From an uncultured Sutterella sp. (GTDB lineage Bacteria; Pseudomonadota; Gammaproteobacteria; Burkholderiales; Burkholderiaceae_F): a stretch of 64,000 nt of DNA. The position numbers were made by a program, and so were the translations under genes. Positions 44,298 through 53,777 of this stretch are shown here, piece by piece. The stretch lies in NCBI GenBank assembly GCA_905206345.1, contig CAJLGW010000001.1:30241-94240 (forward strand), read 5' to 3'. The notes below the pieces were generated by a model. That model was not told where the DNA came from. It searched no databases and worked only from the letters and a program-made list of their open reading frames with translations. Numbering within the stretch: the stretch's first letter is position 1; every line of letters starts with the position of its first letter.

Positions 44298-45707
44298 TTA
44301 ACGGCCAAAGCCGCCGAAGCCACCCATACCGCCAAAGCCACCGCCGCCCATGCGACCGAGACCGCCCAAGGCACGCATCATCTTGCTAAGACCGCCCTTT
44401 TTCATGGCTTTCATCATGGATTGGGTTTGTTCAAATTGTTTGAGGATCTTGTTGACTTCTTGCACGGGGACACCTGCACCCGCGGCGATACGACGCTTAC
44501 GAGAAGCTTTAATGATGTCGGGGTGAGAACGCTCGAAAGGCGTCATGGAGTTGATAACACCTTCGGTACGAGCCAATGCTTTATGGGCATCTTCGTCATT
44601 GAGCTTGCTGGCCGCATCGGCAAATTGAGCCGGAAGCTTTTCAAGCATGCTGGAGAAACTGCCCATATTGCGCATTTGGGACAATTGATCCTTAAAGTCA
44701 TTGAGGTCAAATTTGTCGCCGGACTTAATCTTGGCGGCCAATTTTTGCGTTTGTTCGACGTCAATGGCTTTTTGAACATCCTTCACCAAGGCAACAATGT
44801 CACCCATGCCGAGAATGCGGCTGGCCATCCCATCGGCATTAAAGGGCTCTAAACCATCAATTTTTTCTGAGACACCCACAAACTTAATCGGTTTGCCAAT
44901 CGTGTAGGCCACAGAAAGTGCAGCACCGCCACGGGAGTCACCGTCAAGCTTCGTGAGCACCACGCCGGTAAGAGCGAGTCGTTCATGGAAGGCTTTGGCA
45001 GCTTCAAGTGCCGTTTGACCGAGCATGGCATCGGCCACAAACAACGTTTCAGACGGTTTGATGCTTTGATGAATTTCTGCCACTTCATTCATCATGGCTT
45101 CATCAATGGACAAGCGACCGGCCGTGTCAACGATCAACACATCGTAGAAATAACGTTTAGCGTGTTGTAAAGCATCTTGAGCAATGGCCAAAGGCTTGGC
45201 ATTCGGATTCATTTCAAAGTAATCCGCATGCGCTTGTTCAGTGATAACCTTTAATTGTTCTGCAGCTGCCGGTCGGTAGACGTCAGTCGAAACCGTTAAA
45301 ACTTTCTTCTTTAATTCATTAACCAAGTAATTGGCAAGCTTACCGGCTGAGGTCGTTTTACCGGCACCTTGTAAACCGGATAACAAAATTACAGCCGGGG
45401 GTTGTGTGGCTAAGTTAAGCGACTTTTCTTCTTCAGAGAGACTGCCACCGATAATGTCCGTAAGTTCTTTTTGAACGATACCGACCAAGGCTTGACCGGG
45501 GTTGAGGTTACCGATGACTTCCTCGTTCATGGCCTTGGCTTTGATGCGAGCAATGAGTTCACGCACCACGGGCAAAGCAACGTCAGCTTCAAGAAGTGCA
45601 ATGCGCACTTCTCGCAACATTTCTTTGGTATTTTCTTCGGTCAAACGAGCCTGACCGCGCATGGTTTTAATGACACGGGAGAGGCGTTGGCTAAGGTCGT
45701 TGAGCAT
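44298..45707 (-). CDS. ffh: Signal recognition particle protein Ffh
   Basis: A 469-residue SRP54 GTPase that targets nascent membrane proteins to FtsY and SecYEG. The N domain is followed by the G domain (LLSGLQGAGKTTSAGKLA, DTAGRLS, TKLDGDSRGGAALS) and the methionine-rich M domain. The C-terminus ends in a glycine-rich tail, about 20 residues with G, M, F and R only, that E. coli Ffh lacks. ffh leads the minus-strand run into ruvC and is divergent from the ypjD-like gene. Confidence 0.97.
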   Translation of the reverse strand: MLNDLSQRLSRVIKTMRGQARLTEENTKEMLREVRIALLEADVALPVVRELIARIKAKAMNEEVIGNLNPGQALVGIVQKELTDIIGGSLSEEEKSLNLATQPPAVILLSGLQGAGKTTSAGKLANYLVNELKKKVLTVSTDVYRPAAAEQLKVITEQAHADYFEMNPNAKPLAIAQDALQHAKRYFYDVLIVDTAGRLSIDEAMMNEVAEIHQSIKPSETLFVADAMLGQTALEAAKAFHERLALTGVVLTKLDGDSRGGAALSVAYTIGKPIKFVGVSEKIDGLEPFNADGMASRILGMGDIVALVKDVQKAIDVEQTQKLAAKIKSGDKFDLNDFKDQLSQMRNMGSFSSMLEKLPAQFADAASKLNDEDAHKALARTEGVINSMTPFERSHPDIIKASRKRRIAAGAGVPVQEVNKILKQFEQTQSMMKAMKKGGLSKMMRALGGLGRMGGGGFGGMGGFGGFGR

Positions 45708-45822
45708 AAGTGTTCTAAATTGAAAAAGTGTTCAAAAGATTCAAACATATGCAAAAAGCTTGCCTTACAATGGGCTGATCAATATCGTCAACCTTTTTTC
45801 TTAGATTGGGCGAGTTTTGCAA

Positions 45823-46542
45823 ATGGATTCAAACTTACTATTTTACGGTTTTACAACGATTTTTTATCTGTTTTGTGCTGTAAAAATTCTCTTCAATGTA
45901 AAAAAGAAGAGTGTTGAGACACCCTTTTGGGTTTTGGGTGTAACCGCTTTGGGGGTGATTGCGCATTTTTGGGTTCTACAATCCGGGATTTTTGTGGCCT
46001 CACACACCTTGGCATTGGCAATGGGATCAATCATTTCTGCCATCTGTTTTATCAGTGTTTTAGTTTTGGTGTTTGGCTCTATCTATGGTCAGGGAAGCTC
46101 TCTGTTGGCGCTTGTCTTGATAGTCGCAGCTTTCGGTGTTTGGGCTCCTATGGTTTTACCCTCAACTGTCGCTCCGATGATAAACCCCACGCCAGCCACG
46201 AAAATTCATTTGGCTTTGGGCGTAGTGGCCTACAGTTTTTCTTTTATGTCAGCTGTGGAAATGATAAAAACACGTTCGGCAAGCGATCTATTCCAACGCT
46301 TTCTAAATGCTGCATTTATCTTTTTGACTCTGACGCTCATTACCGGCGTTATGTCGATCAACGGCTATTTTGATATGCTCATTGCAGGAGATAAAAAGAG
46401 TCTTATGACATTTGTGGCTTGGGTCACTTTCGGTCTTTTGGTATTGGCTCGAAAGTTTTTGTCCTGGGAGCGTGCAAGCACAGCACTTTTATTTTGGGGT
46501 GGCGTTTGTGCACAAGTCGTCACCATCTTTTCTTTCGTCTAG
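45823..46542 (+). CDS. YpjD/CcsA-like inner membrane protein (cytochrome c assembly family)
   Basis: A 239-residue polytopic membrane protein with about seven hydrophobic segments. It matches the CcsA/YpjD pattern: a His in FVASHTLALAMGS, then KIHLALGVVAYSFSFMSAVEM with another conserved His. It sits divergently next to ffh, the usual position in betaproteobacteria. The tryptophan-rich WWD haem-binding motif of true CcsA is not visible, so YpjD-like is more cautious. ATG 45823 is preferred to a TTG two codons earlier. The exact role is unclear. Confidence 0.72.
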   Translation: MDSNLLFYGFTTIFYLFCAVKILFNVKKKSVETPFWVLGVTALGVIAHFWVLQSGIFVASHTLALAMGSIISAICFISVLVLVFGSIYGQGSSLLALVLIVAAFGVWAPMVLPSTVAPMINPTPATKIHLALGVVAYSFSFMSAVEMIKTRSASDLFQRFLNAAFIFLTLTLITGVMSINGYFDMLIAGDKKSLMTFVAWVTFGLLVLARKFLSWERASTALLFWGGVCAQVVTIFSFV

Positions 46543-46554
46543 AGTGAAGAGCGC

Positions 46555-46797
46555 ATGTTTGGAAAAATTTTATTTTTCATCCTGTTGATTGTCGTTGTGT
46601 TTGCTCTTTGGAGTAAGCGTAAACGCGAGATCATTGATCGCAAAAAGGTAACCGAGCGTCAATCAAAGAAAATGATTCAATGCCCCATTTGCGGAGTGCA
46701 TTTTGCTGAGGTTGATGGGGAGTGGAACAACGGTGTGAGTTACTGCTCTAAGGCATGCTTGGAGAAAGCAAAGAAAAATGCGGGCACTTCAAATTAA
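46555..46797 (+). CDS. PP0621 family small zinc-binding membrane protein
   Basis: An 80-residue protein with one N-terminal hydrophobic segment (ILFFILLIVVVFALW) followed by a basic linker and a CxxC...CxxxC ribbon (CPICGVHF, YCSKAC). This is the layout of the PP0621 family, regularly found beside ampD in beta- and gammaproteobacteria. It overlaps ampD by 20 bases. Function is not established. Confidence 0.8.
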   Translation: MFGKILFFILLIVVVFALWSKRKREIIDRKKVTERQSKKMIQCPICGVHFAEVDGEWNNGVSYCSKACLEKAKKNAGTSN

Positions 46798-47374
46798 TTC
46801 CCAAGGTCGCCTTTTAGGGGTTAATGTGCATTGGCACAAGAGTCCTCATTTTGATGAAAGAATGGGAGAGCTTCCCCTTTCACTCGTTGTCATTCATAAC
46901 ATTTCTTTGCCGGCAGGTGAGTTCGGTACGGGGTATGTACAGGCGCTTTTTGATGCAACGATTGATACGTCCGCTCACCCTACGTTCGAATCCCTCAAGG
47001 GACTGGAAGTTTCCTCTCACTTTTTCATTGATCGTAAGGGTGAGATTTGGCAATTTGTGGAGACGGAAAAGCGTGCTTGGCACGCAGGAAAGTCCAATTT
47101 CATGGGGCATGAGCGTTGTAATGATTTTTCTATCGGTATTGAGATGGAAGGAAGCGACTTTGTACCTTTTGAGCCCATTCAGTACGATGCCTTGCAGTCG
47201 CTTTTGGTGGCCATTATTCATCGATATCCGACAGTGCGTTTTATTACAGGTCATAGCGACATTGCACCGGGGCGAAAAACCGATCCCGGGCCCTATTTTT
47301 CCATGCGTAAAACCCTGGATGACGCATTCCTAAACGGTCAGCTACAATACTGGCATTACAACGAAACTGAGTAG
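46778..47374 (+). CDS. ampD: 1,6-anhydro-MurNAc-L-alanine amidase AmpD
   Basis: A 198-residue cytoplasmic zinc amidase that releases stem peptides during peptidoglycan recycling; its loss derepresses ampC in species with AmpR. Zinc ligands are the His in VVIHNISLPAGEFG, His in FITGHSDIAPGRKTDPGP and the Asp of KTDPGP. WHAGKSNFMGHERCNDFSIG, abbreviated here to its first half WHAGKSNF, is also diagnostic. Together with mpl in this window it provides two steps of recycling. Confidence 0.96.
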   Translation: MRALQINSQGRLLGVNVHWHKSPHFDERMGELPLSLVVIHNISLPAGEFGTGYVQALFDATIDTSAHPTFESLKGLEVSSHFFIDRKGEIWQFVETEKRAWHAGKSNFMGHERCNDFSIGIEMEGSDFVPFEPIQYDALQSLLVAIIHRYPTVRFITGHSDIAPGRKTDPGPYFSMRKTLDDAFLNGQLQYWHYNETE

Positions 47375-47382
47375 AAATTATC

Positions 47383-47940
47383 GTGATTCAATTTATCGCT
47401 TTTCTTTTTAACATCATCACGACCTTCATCGGTTGTTTGATGCTTCTTCGTGTCTACGTTTTTTATCAACGTTTGTCGATTTTTGATCCGATTGCTCGCT
47501 TGGCTTGGGCGGGGACGAATTGGTTGGTTGTTCCGCTTTCTCAAGTTTTTCATTCTACGCGTCGCTGGGAATGGGCCGCTGTTGTTGGAGCGGTTTTGAT
47601 GGCGTTGGCGGTTTCTGCTATTACTCGTCAAGTCACCGGTTTACCCGTCGTATGGTTCTATGTTCCGATTTGTGCCATTTTTGTGCTTTTACGTTGGATG
47701 CTCGAGCTGGTATTGTGGGGGACGATCATTTTTGTTGTTCTCTCTTGGCTTCAACCGTCGTCCCCGGCTTACGGTATGGTGTGGCGTTTGATGAACCCGA
47801 TTCTCTCGCCTTTATCGAACCGCTTGCCCAAAATCGGCAGCATCGACTTCTCGCCGCTGATTGTTTTCCTTTTGGTCAACGCTTTGCTTTATTGGGTAAC
47901 TCCCATTTCCCAAGGGTACTTCGTGAGCGCCTGGTTCTAA
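47383..47940 (+). CDS. YggT family integral membrane protein
   Basis: A 185-residue membrane protein with two YGGT repeats, each of a pair of hydrophobic helices. The first repeat includes FIGCLMLLRVYVFY and NWLVVPLSQVF, the second FVVLSWLQPSSPAYG and NPILSPLSNRLPKIGSIDFS. The family is linked to osmotic stress and cell division in other bacteria. It starts 8 bases after ampD and is convergent with the kinase gene, four bases apart. Confidence 0.88.
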   Translation: MIQFIAFLFNIITTFIGCLMLLRVYVFYQRLSIFDPIARLAWAGTNWLVVPLSQVFHSTRRWEWAAVVGAVLMALAVSAITRQVTGLPVVWFYVPICAIFVLLRWMLELVLWGTIIFVVLSWLQPSSPAYGMVWRLMNPILSPLSNRLPKIGSIDFSPLIVFLLVNALLYWVTPISQGYFVSAWF

Positions 47941-47944
47941 GCGG

Positions 47945-48886
47945 TTAAAGTTCAATTGTTTCGTGGTAGGCGCACTCATAGAGGTGCGCCACTTCGTTTT
48001 TATCCATACGATAACCTTGAGGTGCTTCCACTTGAGCTTTGATGGCCCCCATGAGTTGAGCTAAACGAATGGTTTTCTCCCAAGGCCAATTCAGACTTAA
48101 CCCTCTTAATAAACCGCCTCGGAAGGCATCGCCACAGCCCACGGGATTGACAAGACTTTCCACGGGAAGCGCTTCAAAGTGTTCAACAGCTCCCTTTTGA
48201 ATCAAATCACATCCCTTTTGAGCGCGAGTAATCACAATCGCTTCAAATTTGGTCAATAAAGTCTCTTTACTCAAGGAAGACTTCTGTTGAATTAATTCCC
48301 ATTCGGCTTCCGACAATGTCAAGTAGTCAGTGTGCTCAAGCATCCAGTCAATATCTTCGCTTGAGAGGTAGCCTGCCGAAGGACCAACATCCCATATAAC
48401 CGGCACATGACGAGCTTTTAAAAAACTCGTGTGAGCTTTCATGACGTGCGAAGCGGTTGAAGTAATAATGCCGTGGGTAAGCGGTTCTTCAGGAGAGACA
48501 TAGGCCTTATCAGCCAATCTCATCGCGCCTTCATGAAAGGTCGCTAACTGATTGCCGTTTTTATCGGTTGTGATGAAGGCTTGCGGAGAGTACTCATTTT
48601 CAACCGTCATGATGCCATCAACGCGAATGCCGTTTTCACGCAAATGCTGATAGTACGATTGGCAATCAATCAACCCCATCGTGCATGAGATAAAGGGTTC
48701 GCCCCCACAGGTTTTAAGACTGTAGGCAACGTTGGCTGCACAACCGCCGAAGTGTCGCTTCATTCTAGGGGCTTGAAAGGTGAGGTTAAAACCTCGAAGT
48801 TCAAGCGTGGAGGCATGTTCGGCAAAAGTGCCATCAAACTCTAAAATGGTATCGTAGGCGGCGGAACCGGAAATGAAAATACTCAT
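47945..48886 (-). CDS. PfkB family carbohydrate/adenosine kinase
   Basis: A 313-residue ribokinase-fold protein. The N-terminal FGGCAANVAYSLKTCGGEP is the PfkB substrate-side signature, and NPVGCGDAFRGGL carries the catalytic Asp and anion hole. Similar proteins in betaproteobacteria are annotated as adenosine kinase, but the substrate cannot be decided here. It follows the zinc-ribbon gene on the minus strand after a terminator, so it is probably transcribed on its own. Confidence 0.82.
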   Translation of the reverse strand: MSIFISGSAAYDTILEFDGTFAEHASTLELRGFNLTFQAPRMKRHFGGCAANVAYSLKTCGGEPFISCTMGLIDCQSYYQHLRENGIRVDGIMTVENEYSPQAFITTDKNGNQLATFHEGAMRLADKAYVSPEEPLTHGIITSTASHVMKAHTSFLKARHVPVIWDVGPSAGYLSSEDIDWMLEHTDYLTLSEAEWELIQQKSSLSKETLLTKFEAIVITRAQKGCDLIQKGAVEHFEALPVESLVNPVGCGDAFRGGLLRGLSLNWPWEKTIRLAQLMGAIKAQVEAPQGYRMDKNEVAHLYECAYHETIEL

Positions 48887-48907
48887 GGTGATGAGCCCTA
48901 GAAAAAT

Positions 48908-48930
48908 CCCCGTTAGGAGGGCTAACGGGG
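48908..48930 (-). terminator. Terminator after DUF3426 gene
   Basis: CCCCGTTAG and CTAACGGGG pair perfectly around a 5-base loop, followed on the minus strand by ATTTTTC. Confidence 0.85.
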
Positions 48931-48938
48931 AGTAGTGT

Positions 48939-49862
48939 TTACTTGCCTAACTCAATGGACAATTCGTTGGGAACCCCTTCAGAAATTTTGAAGGTAAAGG
49001 CCACCTGACGAGTTTCGTTTGGTTTGAGCTTTTGCGTTGCATCGTTGAGGTAGTCAGAGGGCTTAAGAATGCGACGCGTTAAAATGTCGCCCTTTTCACC
49101 CTTAAGAACAACCGTCATCTCAGGAAATGCCTCTTCCACCGTTTTTTCGTTGTGAAGGTTCGCAACGATCACATATTCGTCACCGCCGACACGTTGAAGG
49201 CTTTGAGAGGCTAAAACAATGTTCTTCGGTTCTTCAGCAGGCGTTGCTGACGTATTGGTAATCGGTTGGCAAACAAAATATTGGCAAAGCGTATTAAACA
49301 TCGCTTCCGATTGAGGCAATTTTTCGATGATTGCACCTCTGAAAGAAAGCGACAGTTGTAAGGCAATCAAAAGAGCGGCAATGAGCGCAATGACGATCCA
49401 AAGACCACGCTTAGACGTTGACTTTTTGGTGGGGAGTTCTTCCTCATCCTCCTCTTCATCGTCTTCAACAGCAACGTTGACACGTTGCGGTTCGTGTTGA
49501 ATGATCTCGATCGAGTTATTAGAGCCGTTGATAACGTCTTGGCGCACGGGACCTAAACGCGGTTCCGTACGAATGCCGACAAGGCCGGAATTATCCTCTT
49601 CATCAACGGCATCAAACCCTTGCAATTGGGCTGAAAGGGCAGCCATGCTGGCAACACCCTTTCGTTCCATTTCAGCTTCTCGCTCTGCTCGAATAACGGC
49701 CGTTTCAGTCGGAACGTCTTTAGAGCGATAGAGATGCTCTTTCGCATTAAAAACATTCTGGCAAAAACCGCAACGAACTAAACCGTCTTTGGCACTTAAT
49801 TGGGTGTCATTGAGGCGATAAGCTTGTTGACAGCTCGGGCAGCGAGTGATGTAAACCGCCAT
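48939..49862 (-). CDS. Zinc-ribbon and DUF3426 membrane protein
   Basis: A 307-residue protein. The MJ0042-type zinc ribbon at the N-terminus has paired cysteines (CPSCQQAYRLNDT, RCGFCQNVF). A disordered acidic segment follows, then one membrane helix near residues 155-175 (GLWIVIALIAALLIALQLS), and a periplasmic DUF3426 beta-rich domain. The gene regularly lies next to prmA in betaproteobacteria, five bases away here. Its role is unknown; the topology suggests cytoplasmic sensing linked to an envelope domain. Confidence 0.87.
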   Translation of the reverse strand: MAVYITRCPSCQQAYRLNDTQLSAKDGLVRCGFCQNVFNAKEHLYRSKDVPTETAVIRAEREAEMERKGVASMAALSAQLQGFDAVDEEDNSGLVGIRTEPRLGPVRQDVINGSNNSIEIIQHEPQRVNVAVEDDEEEDEEELPTKKSTSKRGLWIVIALIAALLIALQLSLSFRGAIIEKLPQSEAMFNTLCQYFVCQPITNTSATPAEEPKNIVLASQSLQRVGGDEYVIVANLHNEKTVEEAFPEMTVVLKGEKGDILTRRILKPSDYLNDATQKLKPNETRQVAFTFKISEGVPNELSIELGK

Positions 49863-49867
49863 GATGA

Positions 49868-50770
49868 TTAGGCCTTACGTTGTCCAGCAATACACACCCA
49901 ACCGTCTTGTTCTTTCCAGACAGAAAGTTCAACACGAGGATCGTGCTCACGATAAACGGCAATGACCTCTTCGGCTTGACGGGCTAAAACACCAGACAAT
50001 ACCAAGTGACCACCAACATTGACACGAGCTAACAAGGCCGGAGCCAAGAGCTTGAGCGGGTTAGAAAGGATGTTGGCAACAACAACGTCAAACGTGCCTT
50101 CGGGCATTTCGTCCGGAAGCACGAATTGAGCAGGGGCTTCATTGGCTTGGCTGTTAATTTGAGCAGCTTCAACCGCTTGCGGATCGATGTCAGTACCCCA
50201 AACGCGCTCAGCACCGAGCTTACGAGCGGCAATGGCCAAAATCCCTGTGCCGCAACCGTAATCCAAAACGGTTTGATGGGCTTGAATATGACTATCTAAC
50301 CATTGAAGACAAAGGTGCGTCGTCGGGTGAGAACCCGTGCCAAAGGCAACACCTGGGTCTAAACGGATGTTGATGGCCGTGTCGCCTGCCGGCGGTTCAT
50401 GCCACGTCGGCACAATCCAGAGGCGATCAGAGACTTTAACGGGTTGGAATTGAGCCTGAGTGATACGCACCCAGTCAGCGTCTTCGACCGTTTCATCTTT
50501 GATGATTTGCGGCGTTTCGATATTTAAGGCTTTGGCCACAATGGCTAAGTCCAAATCAAACGCAAAATCGTCATCAACCAACACCTTCAAAAAGGAGTTT
50601 TTCCAGGCCATGGGAGCGGGCTCCATACCCGGTTCGCCATAAAGGGGTTGTTCATCAGGCGTATCAGCGTCAGCGTCTTCGATACTAACCGACAAAGCGC
50701 CGGCGTCCATCAAAGCGTCACCCAACACATCCGTTGCTTTTTCACTGACCAAAAGAGTAATTTCGCGCAT
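49868..50770 (-). CDS. prmA: Ribosomal protein L11 methyltransferase PrmA
   Basis: A 300-residue SAM-dependent methyltransferase that trimethylates L11. An N-terminal substrate-recognition domain of about 60-70 residues begins [14 protein letters not shown]; the catalytic domain shows RLDPGVAFGTGSHPTTHLCL, cut here to GVAFGTGSHPTT, then LDYGCGTGILAIAARKLGA and VVANILSNPL. Its ATG shares one base with the accC stop (TAATG), so translation is probably coupled. Confidence 0.96.
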   Translation of the reverse strand: MREITLLVSEKATDVLGDALMDAGALSVSIEDADADTPDEQPLYGEPGMEPAPMAWKNSFLKVLVDDDFAFDLDLAIVAKALNIETPQIIKDETVEDADWVRITQAQFQPVKVSDRLWIVPTWHEPPAGDTAINIRLDPGVAFGTGSHPTTHLCLQWLDSHIQAHQTVLDYGCGTGILAIAARKLGAERVWGTDIDPQAVEAAQINSQANEAPAQFVLPDEMPEGTFDVVVANILSNPLKLLAPALLARVNVGGHLVLSGVLARQAEEVIAVYREHDPRVELSVWKEQDGWVCIAGQRKA

Positions 50771-52146
50771 TAGATTCCCTCTTCATGCGTTTTGCGTTGA
50801 TTCTTCAAATCTTGAAGACGTTCTTCTAAATAGTGAATGCTCGTACCACCTTGACGGAACTTACTGTCAGATAAGATTTCACGGTGCAAGGGAAGGTTTG
50901 TCTTAATGCCGGAGACCACCATTTCGGACAAAGCAATCTTCATGCGAGCAATGGCCGTTTCACGGGTATCACCATAAGCGATTAATTTACCGATCATGGA
51001 GTCATAGTAGGGCGGCACAAAGTAGTCGGCGTACACATGGCTATCAAAACGAATGCCAGGGCCACCCGGCGTATGCCAAGCCGTTACACGACCAGGAGAC
51101 GGGATAAACGTAAACGGATCTTCAGCATTAATACGGCACTCAATGGCGTGACCGCGCAAATTAATATCGCGTTGACGGTAATTCAAACGTTCACCGTAAG
51201 CTACGCGAATTTGTTCGCGAACCAAGTCAATGCCGGTAATCAATTCCGTGACAGGATGTTCGACCTGAATACGGGTATTCATTTCAATGAAATAGAATTG
51301 GCCGTTTTCGTACAAGAATTCAAACGTACCTGCACCGCGATAGCCGATGCGCTTACAAGCTTCAACGCAACGTTCACCGACCTTCTCGATTTGTTTGCGA
51401 TCAATGCCAGGAGCCGGGGCTTCTTCTAAAACCTTTTGGTTGCGACGTTGCATGGAGCAGTCGCGTTCACCAAGGTAGATGGCATTGTGGAAATTATCGG
51501 CGAGCACTTGAATTTCAATGTGACGCGGATTTTCCAAGAATTTTTCCATGTAAACGGTCGGGTTGCCGAAGGCGACTTGAGCTTCTTGCTTGGTCATGGA
51601 AACAGCATTAATCAATGCGGCTTCCGTACGAACAACGCGCATACCGCGACCACCGCCGCCACCACTGGCTTTGATGATGACCGGGTAACCGATCTTGCGA
51701 GCGATTTTTAAGATTTCTTCCGGATCTTCGGGTAAGGCACCGTCAGAACCCGGCACACAGGGGACGCCTGCCGCCAACATGGCTTGCTTGGCAGAAACCT
51801 TGTCACCCATGATGCGAATGGAGTCAGGACGAGGGCCAATAAAGGCAAAGCCAGACTTTTCCACGCGTTCGGCAAAGTCGGCATTTTCTGACAAGAAACC
51901 GTAACCGGGGTGAATAGCTTCAGCGTCCGTTACTTCAGCTGCGCTGATAATGGCAGGAATATTCAAGTAACTGTCAACTGATGAAGCCGGACCGATACAG
52001 ACACTTTCGTCGGCAAGTCGCACATACTTCGCATCCACGTCAGCCGTGGAGTGGACGACAACGGTACGGATGCCCATCTCACGGCAAGCGCGCTGAATAC
52101 GCAACGCAATCTCACCGCGGTTGGCAATAAGAATTTTTCCAAACAT
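50770..52146 (-). CDS. accC: Acetyl-CoA carboxylase, biotin carboxylase subunit AccC
   Basis: A 458-residue ATP-grasp enzyme that carboxylates biotin on AccB, first step of fatty acid synthesis. It starts [17 protein letters not shown]; the ATP-binding loop [11 protein letters not shown], the segment [14 protein letters not shown] and the active-site [14 protein letters not shown] are intact. Length equals the usual 450 or so residues. It follows accB by eight bases and shares one base with prmA. Confidence 0.98.
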   Translation of the reverse strand: MFGKILIANRGEIALRIQRACREMGIRTVVVHSTADVDAKYVRLADESVCIGPASSVDSYLNIPAIISAAEVTDAEAIHPGYGFLSENADFAERVEKSGFAFIGPRPDSIRIMGDKVSAKQAMLAAGVPCVPGSDGALPEDPEEILKIARKIGYPVIIKASGGGGGRGMRVVRTEAALINAVSMTKQEAQVAFGNPTVYMEKFLENPRHIEIQVLADNFHNAIYLGERDCSMQRRNQKVLEEAPAPGIDRKQIEKVGERCVEACKRIGYRGAGTFEFLYENGQFYFIEMNTRIQVEHPVTELITGIDLVREQIRVAYGERLNYRQRDINLRGHAIECRINAEDPFTFIPSPGRVTAWHTPGGPGIRFDSHVYADYFVPPYYDSMIGKLIAYGDTRETAIARMKIALSEMVVSGIKTNLPLHREILSDSKFRQGGTSIHYLEERLQDLKNQRKTHEEGI

Positions 52147-52154
52147 AGGATGCT

Positions 52155-52613
52155 CTATCCGATGATAAACAGAGGTTGACCGAATTCAACAGGTTGAGCG
52201 TTGTCAACCAAGATTTCTTTGATCGTGCCCGACGTTTCGGCTTCGATTTCATTGAGTAACTTCATGGCTTCAATGATGCACAACGTTTGGCCTGCTTCAA
52301 CCTTGTCACCGACCTTCACAAAAGGCTCGGCACCCGGGTTCGGGGAACGATAGAACGTGCCAACCATCGGAGAGGTCACGGTCGTGCCTTCGACAACATG
52401 TTCTTCAGCAGCTGCAGGAGTGGCTTGAACGCTCGGGGCTGCGGGAGCAGCAACTGGGGCAGCAACGGGAGCGGCCACAACAGGAGCCGCGACGGCTACG
52501 GTTTGAACTTTATTGACAATGCGAACCTTGTCGTTTTCTTCGGTGACTTCCAATTCAGAAATGCCACTTTCAGCGACCAAGTCGATCAGGGTCTTAAGTT
52601 TACGTAAATCCAT
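52155..52613 (-). CDS. accB: Biotin carboxyl carrier protein AccB
   Basis: A 152-residue subunit of acetyl-CoA carboxylase. [18 protein letters not shown] is the typical N-terminus, an Ala/Pro/Val-rich linker follows, and the biotinyl domain ends with [14 protein letters not shown], the Lys in EAMKL being the biotinylation site. The usual EAMKM has L in place of the second M. ATG 52613 (AGAGGG upstream) is chosen; 22 codons upstream are open but not conserved. The gene heads accB-accC-prmA. Confidence 0.97.
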   Translation of the reverse strand: MDLRKLKTLIDLVAESGISELEVTEENDKVRIVNKVQTVAVAAPVVAAPVAAPVAAPAAPSVQATPAAAEEHVVEGTTVTSPMVGTFYRSPNPGAEPFVKVGDKVEAGQTLCIIEAMKLLNEIEAETSGTIKEILVDNAQPVEFGQPLFIIG

Positions 52614-52828
52614 TTGATATCCCTCTTTAGTTATTTGGTCGTTTCTCCCATCAGATGATATTTGTGGGAAAACGCTCATTTATTCTGCATTCTCAGGCAT
52701 TTTCGGTTAAATGTCTAGAAAAATGCGCTAATTTTTACGATTTTTTCATGTTTTGTGTCACGTAAACAGGTTAGTCCTGTTGGAGGGTAGGTATAAAAAT
52801 GAGGGAGAGTAAATTTGGAAGATCGAAG

Positions 52829-52855
52829 CAGTAAGGGCCAAAATGGCCCTTACTG
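52829..52855. terminator. Hairpin downstream of AIM24-like gene
   Basis: CAGTAAGGGCC and GGCCCTTACTG pair perfectly around a 5-base loop eight bases past the stop. No T-tract follows on either strand, so termination may be weak. The remaining 215 bases up to accB hold no gene I can see. Confidence 0.55.
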
Positions 52856-52862
52856 TTATGAA

Positions 52863-53579
52863 TTAGTCGTTTTTAACAGTTTTGTCTGCAGGGACGTTAT
52901 CAAAGACCCAATTAAGGAATCCGCCACGATTTCGGGAGCAGACATAGACTTTACCTTCGCCTTTGAACTCTAAGACGATGCCTTCACCGGTTGTTTGGCT
53001 ATTGACCAATGTACCAAAAAGACCGGATTTGCCCGTATTCATACTCAATTCGTATTTGAGGTTGGTGTCCCAAGCGACCAAATGACCATTATCGACAAAA
53101 AGGGATTGACCAGGGTGAACCTCGAGTTCACGCATCGAACCGAAGCCAGAGATAGCCAATTGCCCTTTACCTTCGGTGCCCATCACGAAAAAGCCACCGG
53201 AGTTACCCAATAACGAGCGACCTATCCCTTGGTATTTGGAGGACAACTCAACGTCTTCGGTACAAGCCAGAAAAGCACCATCGGTGATCATGTATTGCTT
53301 TTCACCCACGTCCAAAATGCGAATATCACCCGGAATGTTGGGGGCGAGAAGGATTTTTCCGTTACCGTCTTCTGCTTCAATGCTTTGTTGGAAGAAAGAT
53401 TCATCATTGAGAATTTTTCTACCGATCGAACCCAATAAACCTCCTCGAGTCTTACCTTTTAATTTGAGAGTGCTGTCCATCGCAACCATTGCGTTGGACT
53501 CGGCAAGGAGTTTGTCGCCTTCTTCTAATTGACAAGCCAAGAGCGGGTCAACACTACCGGTAATTTCAAAACGGATCAT
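52863..53579 (-). CDS. AIM24 family protein
   Basis: A 238-residue beta-rich protein resembling the AIM24/TIGR00266 family. Repeated glycine-rich strands include LLAESNAMVAMDST near residue 25, KGKTRGGLLGSIGRKIL, and GRNPG-like turns near the end (CSRNRGGFLNWVFD). No signal peptide or membrane helix is present. ATG 53579 is selected with GAGGAAAG upstream; the frame is open for 50 more codons but their composition is not protein-like for this family. Family members bind or influence membranes, but the bacterial role is unknown. It is divergent from mpl. Confidence 0.8.
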   Translation of the reverse strand: MIRFEITGSVDPLLACQLEEGDKLLAESNAMVAMDSTLKLKGKTRGGLLGSIGRKILNDESFFQQSIEAEDGNGKILLAPNIPGDIRILDVGEKQYMITDGAFLACTEDVELSSKYQGIGRSLLGNSGGFFVMGTEGKGQLAISGFGSMRELEVHPGQSLFVDNGHLVAWDTNLKYELSMNTGKSGLFGTLVNSQTTGEGIVLEFKGEGKVYVCSRNRGGFLNWVFDNVPADKTVKND

Positions 53580-53777
53580 TGTCACTTTCCTCAAATAGAT
53601 GTCAATAACAAAATGATAGCGAATTGAAATTCTTTGTCTTGGGAAAATATCGGGGAAAACTCTGGAAAAGGTGTCTTTTTGTAAGAAAAACAAAGAGAAA
53701 TTGTACGAAGCATCGAAAAAAGAGTACACCTATCAGTTAAAATCTATTTCTTTATGGTCTTGCAAAGAGATTGCGTC

